Positions 61,327 to 64,000 of a stretch of 64,000 nt of DNA are shown here, piece by piece; positions within the stretch are counted from its first letter, which is position 1, and each line of letters opens with the position of its first letter. Source of the stretch: Prevotella sp. KH2C16 (GTDB lineage Bacteria; Bacteroidota; Bacteroidia; Bacteroidales; Bacteroidaceae); NCBI RefSeq assembly GCF_900113305.1, contig NZ_FOOW01000006.1, forward strand, positions 1-64,000, written 5' to 3'. The position numbers were made by a program, and so were the translations under genes. The notes under the pieces are model-generated. The model saw nothing but the letters and a program-made list of their open reading frames with translations. It was not told the DNA's origin and did not search any database.

Positions 61327-61364
61327 AGGCCATCCCACCTCCGGCAGACAGCCGTTGGAAGAAT

Positions 61365-61429
61365 GACAAAATCGGCGATTTTGTCCCATGATTTCGGCGA
61401 TTTTGTCCGACAATCTCGCCGATTTTGTC
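61365..61429. repeat. 22-bp-phased intergenic repeat, family B (three units)
   Basis: Three units built on ACAAAATCG-G-CGATTTTGT. Palindrome centres fall at 61375, 61397 and 61419, exactly 22 bp apart. The first is nearly a perfect 21-bp palindrome, the second has a shortened left arm, the third differs at the left arm. It lies 39 bp after purD. The core recurs at 4206-4250. Confidence 0.85.
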
Positions 61430-61527
61430 AGGCCGACGGATGCTGGAAGGGAAGTCAGAAGCAACGGAGAGCAAACCCTCCCTTCACTAAACGATAAAAC
61501 GCTTGCCACGGGGCAAGACACCATAAG

Positions 61528-62475
61528 ATGCAGAAAAGACTACAGAACAAGATTGCCGAGAGCAGGATGGCACTACCGCTGACGCTGGTCTACACGGTCG
61601 CCGTAGGCTTGGCGGGCGGAGTGGCGGAACGACGGCTGTGGCTGCCGTTCGGCTGTCTGTTGCTGGGCAGTCTGCTCATGGTACAGCTCAACAATGCCAA
61701 CGCCCTCATCCGCATCTACAGCCGCATGGTGTCGTGCTCGTTTGCCGTGCTCTCCACGGCGGCTTTTTTCCTCTCTCCCGGCATCGAGGAAAGCGTGGTC
61801 TCGCTCTGCGTGATTGCCGCCTACTTCTTCCTCTTCGGCAGCTATCAGGACCGCCGGTCGATGGGACGCATATTCTATGCCTTCCTCTTTATTGGCATTG
61901 CCTCCACCGTGTTTGTGCAGATGCTCTTCTTCATTCCCTTTTTATGGATTCTGGCGGCTGTGAACATCCTCTCACTCAGCTGGCGCAACTTCTGGGCCTC
62001 GATACTCGGACTGGTGTTCCCCTATTGGTTCGTGGGCGGATTCTATGTCTATACAGGGCAGATGGATGTTTTCTTAAACCACTTTGTGCAACTTGCTGAC
62101 TTCGAGTGGTTCATGAACTACGGTGTTACAACCTGGGCACAGCTTATCACCTTTGTCTATGTATCCTTGCTCGGACTGACGGGCTCCATACATTTCCTGC
62201 GCAACAGCTTCCTCGACAAGATTCGCACCCGCATGCTCTTCGAGTTTTTCATTACGATGGAAGCCCTCACGGCAGCGTTCATGGTCATCGCCCCCGTGTA
62301 CTATGACTTCCTGCTCTGCATCCTGATCGTCAACACCGCACCGCTCATCGGACACTTCATCGCCCTCACGAAGACCCGGCTTACCAATATTGCGTTCTGC
62401 CTCATCTGTGCCTCCGCAGTGGCACTCACGGTCTGCAACCTGCTTGAAATATGGAATATCTTGTTGATATCCTGA
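61528..62475 (+). CDS. Polytopic membrane protein, function unknown
   Basis: 315 residues and about nine hydrophobic segments. No domain recognised. The C-terminal half has RIRTRMLFEFFITMEALTAAF and VYYDFLLCILIVNTAPLIGHF. Proteins of this layout occur in Bacteroidales before DedA-like genes, and here the next gene overlaps by 25 bp, so a joint envelope role is possible. Confidence 0.7.
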   Translation: MQKRLQNKIAESRMALPLTLVYTVAVGLAGGVAERRLWLPFGCLLLGSLLMVQLNNANALIRIYSRMVSCSFAVLSTAAFFLSPGIEESVVSLCVIAAYFFLFGSYQDRRSMGRIFYAFLFIGIASTVFVQMLFFIPFLWILAAVNILSLSWRNFWASILGLVFPYWFVGGFYVYTGQMDVFLNHFVQLADFEWFMNYGVTTWAQLITFVYVSLLGLTGSIHFLRNSFLDKIRTRMLFEFFITMEALTAAFMVIAPVYYDFLLCILIVNTAPLIGHFIALTKTRLTNIAFCLICASAVALTVCNLLEIWNILLIS

Positions 62476-62903
62476 TTCAGTACGGCTATTGGGGCATGCT
62501 TCTCGCGGCCTTTCTGGCCGGCAGCTTCATCCCGTTTTCCAGCGAGGCCGTCATGGTCGGGCTTCTCGCGGCTGGACTGAACCCCACCACTCTCCTCGTC
62601 TACGGCAGTATCGGGAATGTGGCAGGCTCGCTCCTCAACTACTTCGTGGGGCGCATGGGTAAGACCGAATGGATAGAGCGGTACCTACATGTAACAGCCA
62701 AGAACATGCAGAAAGCCCAGAAATTCCTCGCCGGCCACGGGGCATGGATGGGATTCTTCGCCTTTATCCCTGTCATCGGCAACGCCATCACCATCACTCT
62801 CGGACTGATGCGCGCCAACTTCCCCATCACCCTCACCAGCATTGCCGCCGGCAAAATCCTACGCTACCTGTTCCTGCTCGGCGGACTGGCCCTGATATTT
62901 TAA
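62451..62903 (+). CDS. DedA/YqaA-type small membrane protein (VTT domain)
   Basis: 150 residues. A VTT-fold protein of the YqaA branch with GSFIPFSSEAVMVGLLAAG, LLVYGSIGNVAGSLLNYFVGR and GFFAFIPVIGNAITITLGLMR, the last containing the family's core G..P..R-type motif. DedA proteins move undecaprenyl phosphate or phospholipids across the inner membrane; the YqaA branch's substrate is unclear. Overlaps the previous gene by 25 bp. Confidence 0.85.
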   Translation: MEYLVDILIQYGYWGMLLAAFLAGSFIPFSSEAVMVGLLAAGLNPTTLLVYGSIGNVAGSLLNYFVGRMGKTEWIERYLHVTAKNMQKAQKFLAGHGAWMGFFAFIPVIGNAITITLGLMRANFPITLTSIAAGKILRYLFLLGGLALIF

Positions 62904-62955
62904 ATTAATTTTGATTTTCTAATAGTTATTAGGGTGTTATTTCGGTGAAAAACAT

Positions 62956-62963
62956 TAACTTTG
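62956..62963 (+). promoter_or_regulatory. -7 box of the DUF2723 gene
   Basis: TAACTTTG, 34 bp before ATG 62998. Confidence 0.55.
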
Positions 62964-62997
62964 CAGAGTATTTCGAAATATGCATAACTAAAATAGA

Positions 62998-64000
62998 ATG
63001 AAACAGTACAAATTAGTGGACAATGTACTGGGATGGTTCGCATTTATCGTCGCGGCCGTAGTATATTGTTCTACCATTGAGCCCACGGCATCGTTCTGGG
63101 ACTGCCCGGAATTCATATCCACCGCTTTCAAGCTTGAGGTCGGCCACCCCCCCGGGGCACCTTTCTTCATGCTCACGGCCAATCTGTTCTCGCAGTTTGT
63201 GAGTGATCCCTCGCAAGTAGCCCGCATGGTGAACATCATGAGTGCACTGCTGAGCGCGACAACCATCCTGTTCCTCTTCTGGAGCATCACCCACCTCACA
63301 CGCAAGCTGATCCTGAAAGACTGGGACTCGCTCACCACGAGCAAGCTCATCACCATCGAGGCATCGGGCCTGGTGGGCGCGCTGATTTACACTTTCAGCG
63401 ACACCTTCTGGTTCTCCGCCGTCGAGGGTGAGGTCTATGCCTACTCTTCGGCCTTCACGGCCATCGTGTTCTGGCTCATCCTGAAGTGGGAAGACCATGC
63501 CGACGAGCCCCACAGCGACCGCTGGCTGGTGCTGATAGCCTATATGACCGGCCTGAGCATCGGCGTCCATCTGCTGAACCTGCTCTGCATTCCGGCCATC
63601 GTACTGGTGTTCGTCTACAAGAAATTCCCGAATGTGGAGCTGAAAGGCTCGCTGGTGGCACTGGTGATTTCATTCATCATCGTGGCCGCTGTGCTCTACG
63701 GCGTGGTGCCCGGCATCATCACGGTGGGCGGCTGGTTTGAGCTGTTCTTCGTCAACACGCTTGGCATGCCGTTCAATACAGGCGAGATTGTCTATATATT
63801 CCTGCTTGTGGCTACCGTTATCTGGGCCATCTACGAGACTTATGTCGACAAGAGCGAGAAACGCGAGAACCTGGCGTTCCTGCTTTCCGTCGCCATGCTC
63901 GGCATCCCGTTCTACGGCTATGGATGGAAAGCCTTCATCACGGGCGTAGTGGTGCTCGCCATCCTGTGGTTTGTCTTGAGATACAACCACACGGTCAACA
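62998..64000 (+). CDS. DUF2723 membrane glycosyltransferase-like protein, 3' end outside the window
   Basis: Open to the window's end; about 334 codons visible. Starts MKQYKLVDNVLGWFAF and continues with CSTIEPTASFWDCPEFISTA, GHPPGAPFFMLTANLFSQFV, then hydrophobic helices. This is the DUF2723 family, related to protein O-mannosyltransferases (GT39-like; TMEM260), usually about 1000 residues in Bacteroidetes. The WDCPEF region holds the Asp/Glu expected at the GT-C active site. Probably transfers a sugar from a lipid carrier outside the inner membrane. Confidence 0.85.
   Translation, partial: MKQYKLVDNVLGWFAFIVAAVVYCSTIEPTASFWDCPEFISTAFKLEVGHPPGAPFFMLTANLFSQFVSDPSQVARMVNIMSALLSATTILFLFWSITHLTRKLILKDWDSLTTSKLITIEASGLVGALIYTFSDTFWFSAVEGEVYAYSSAFTAIVFWLILKWEDHADEPHSDRWLVLIAYMTGLSIGVHLLNLLCIPAIVLVFVYKKFPNVELKGSLVALVISFIIVAAVLYGVVPGIITVGGWFELFFVNTLGMPFNTGEIVYIFLLVATVIWAIYETYVDKSEKRENLAFLLSVAMLGIPFYGYGWKAFITGVVVLAILWFVLRYNHTVN

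Overview
The window looks like the chromosome of a member of the Bacteroidales, most likely Prevotellaceae-like. The signs are a SusC/SusD locus with FecR and an ECF sigma factor, many DUF families confined to Bacteroidetes, promoters of the TTTG-N19/20-TAnnTTTG type, a Bacteroides-type conjugative-element lysozyme, DUF1896 and integrase, and a Bacteroidetes SRP RNA. Genus is inferred from gene content and not proven.

Layout. 1-3.9 kb is decaying conjugative-element DNA: a 5'-open lysozyme gene, a small element gene and an IS21-family insertion (istA/istB). 4.2-6.9 kb is chromosomal: a K+/Na+:H+ antiporter, then a TPP riboswitch in front of a TonB-dependent receptor that is cut after about 156 codons. 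At 6.88 kb the receptor joins a second element remnant (a frameshifted DUF1896 gene and a tyrosine recombinase), which lies next to tRNA-Ser. 9.2-38.4 kb is a GC-rich housekeeping core: mutS2, tRNA-Thr and SRP RNA, glycosyltransferase and envelope genes, apbE, a Crp/Fnr regulator, M3 peptidase, dCMP deaminase, S41 peptidase, folate cyclo-ligase, DciA-like protein, recF, a TPR protein, ribH, an exonuclease, lipoproteins, a DUF4230 pair, a phosphohexomutase, a TetR regulator, and a four-gene overlapping operon (nucleotidyltransferase, ATP-grasp-like, CDP-alcohol phosphotransferase, HAD phosphatase) that probably makes a polar lipid head group.

38.4-50.5 kb is a visibly more AT-rich polysaccharide utilisation locus on the minus strand: ECF sigma, FecR, SusC, SusD, a SusE-position surface protein and two GH20 beta-hexosaminidases. 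It probably captures and trims GlcNAc/GalNAc-containing host or chitin-type glycans. 50.9-64 kb returns to GC-rich core: a DUF2807 lipoprotein, a 1408-residue CoA-dehydratase activase-like protein, an RNA methyltransferase with an Arg/Asp-rich tail, an S9 peptidase, purD, two membrane proteins and the start of a DUF2723 glycosyltransferase.

The most unusual signal is a set of six intergenic arrays of short inverted-repeat units. They fall into three sequence families with different arms (TTACAAGC, ACAAAATCG, CTTTTARCC), yet all use a 22-bp period. Five sit just downstream of genes, two of them between convergent genes, and one lies upstream of the antiporter promoter. I do not recognise them as a named element; they are the best candidate for an undescribed system here.
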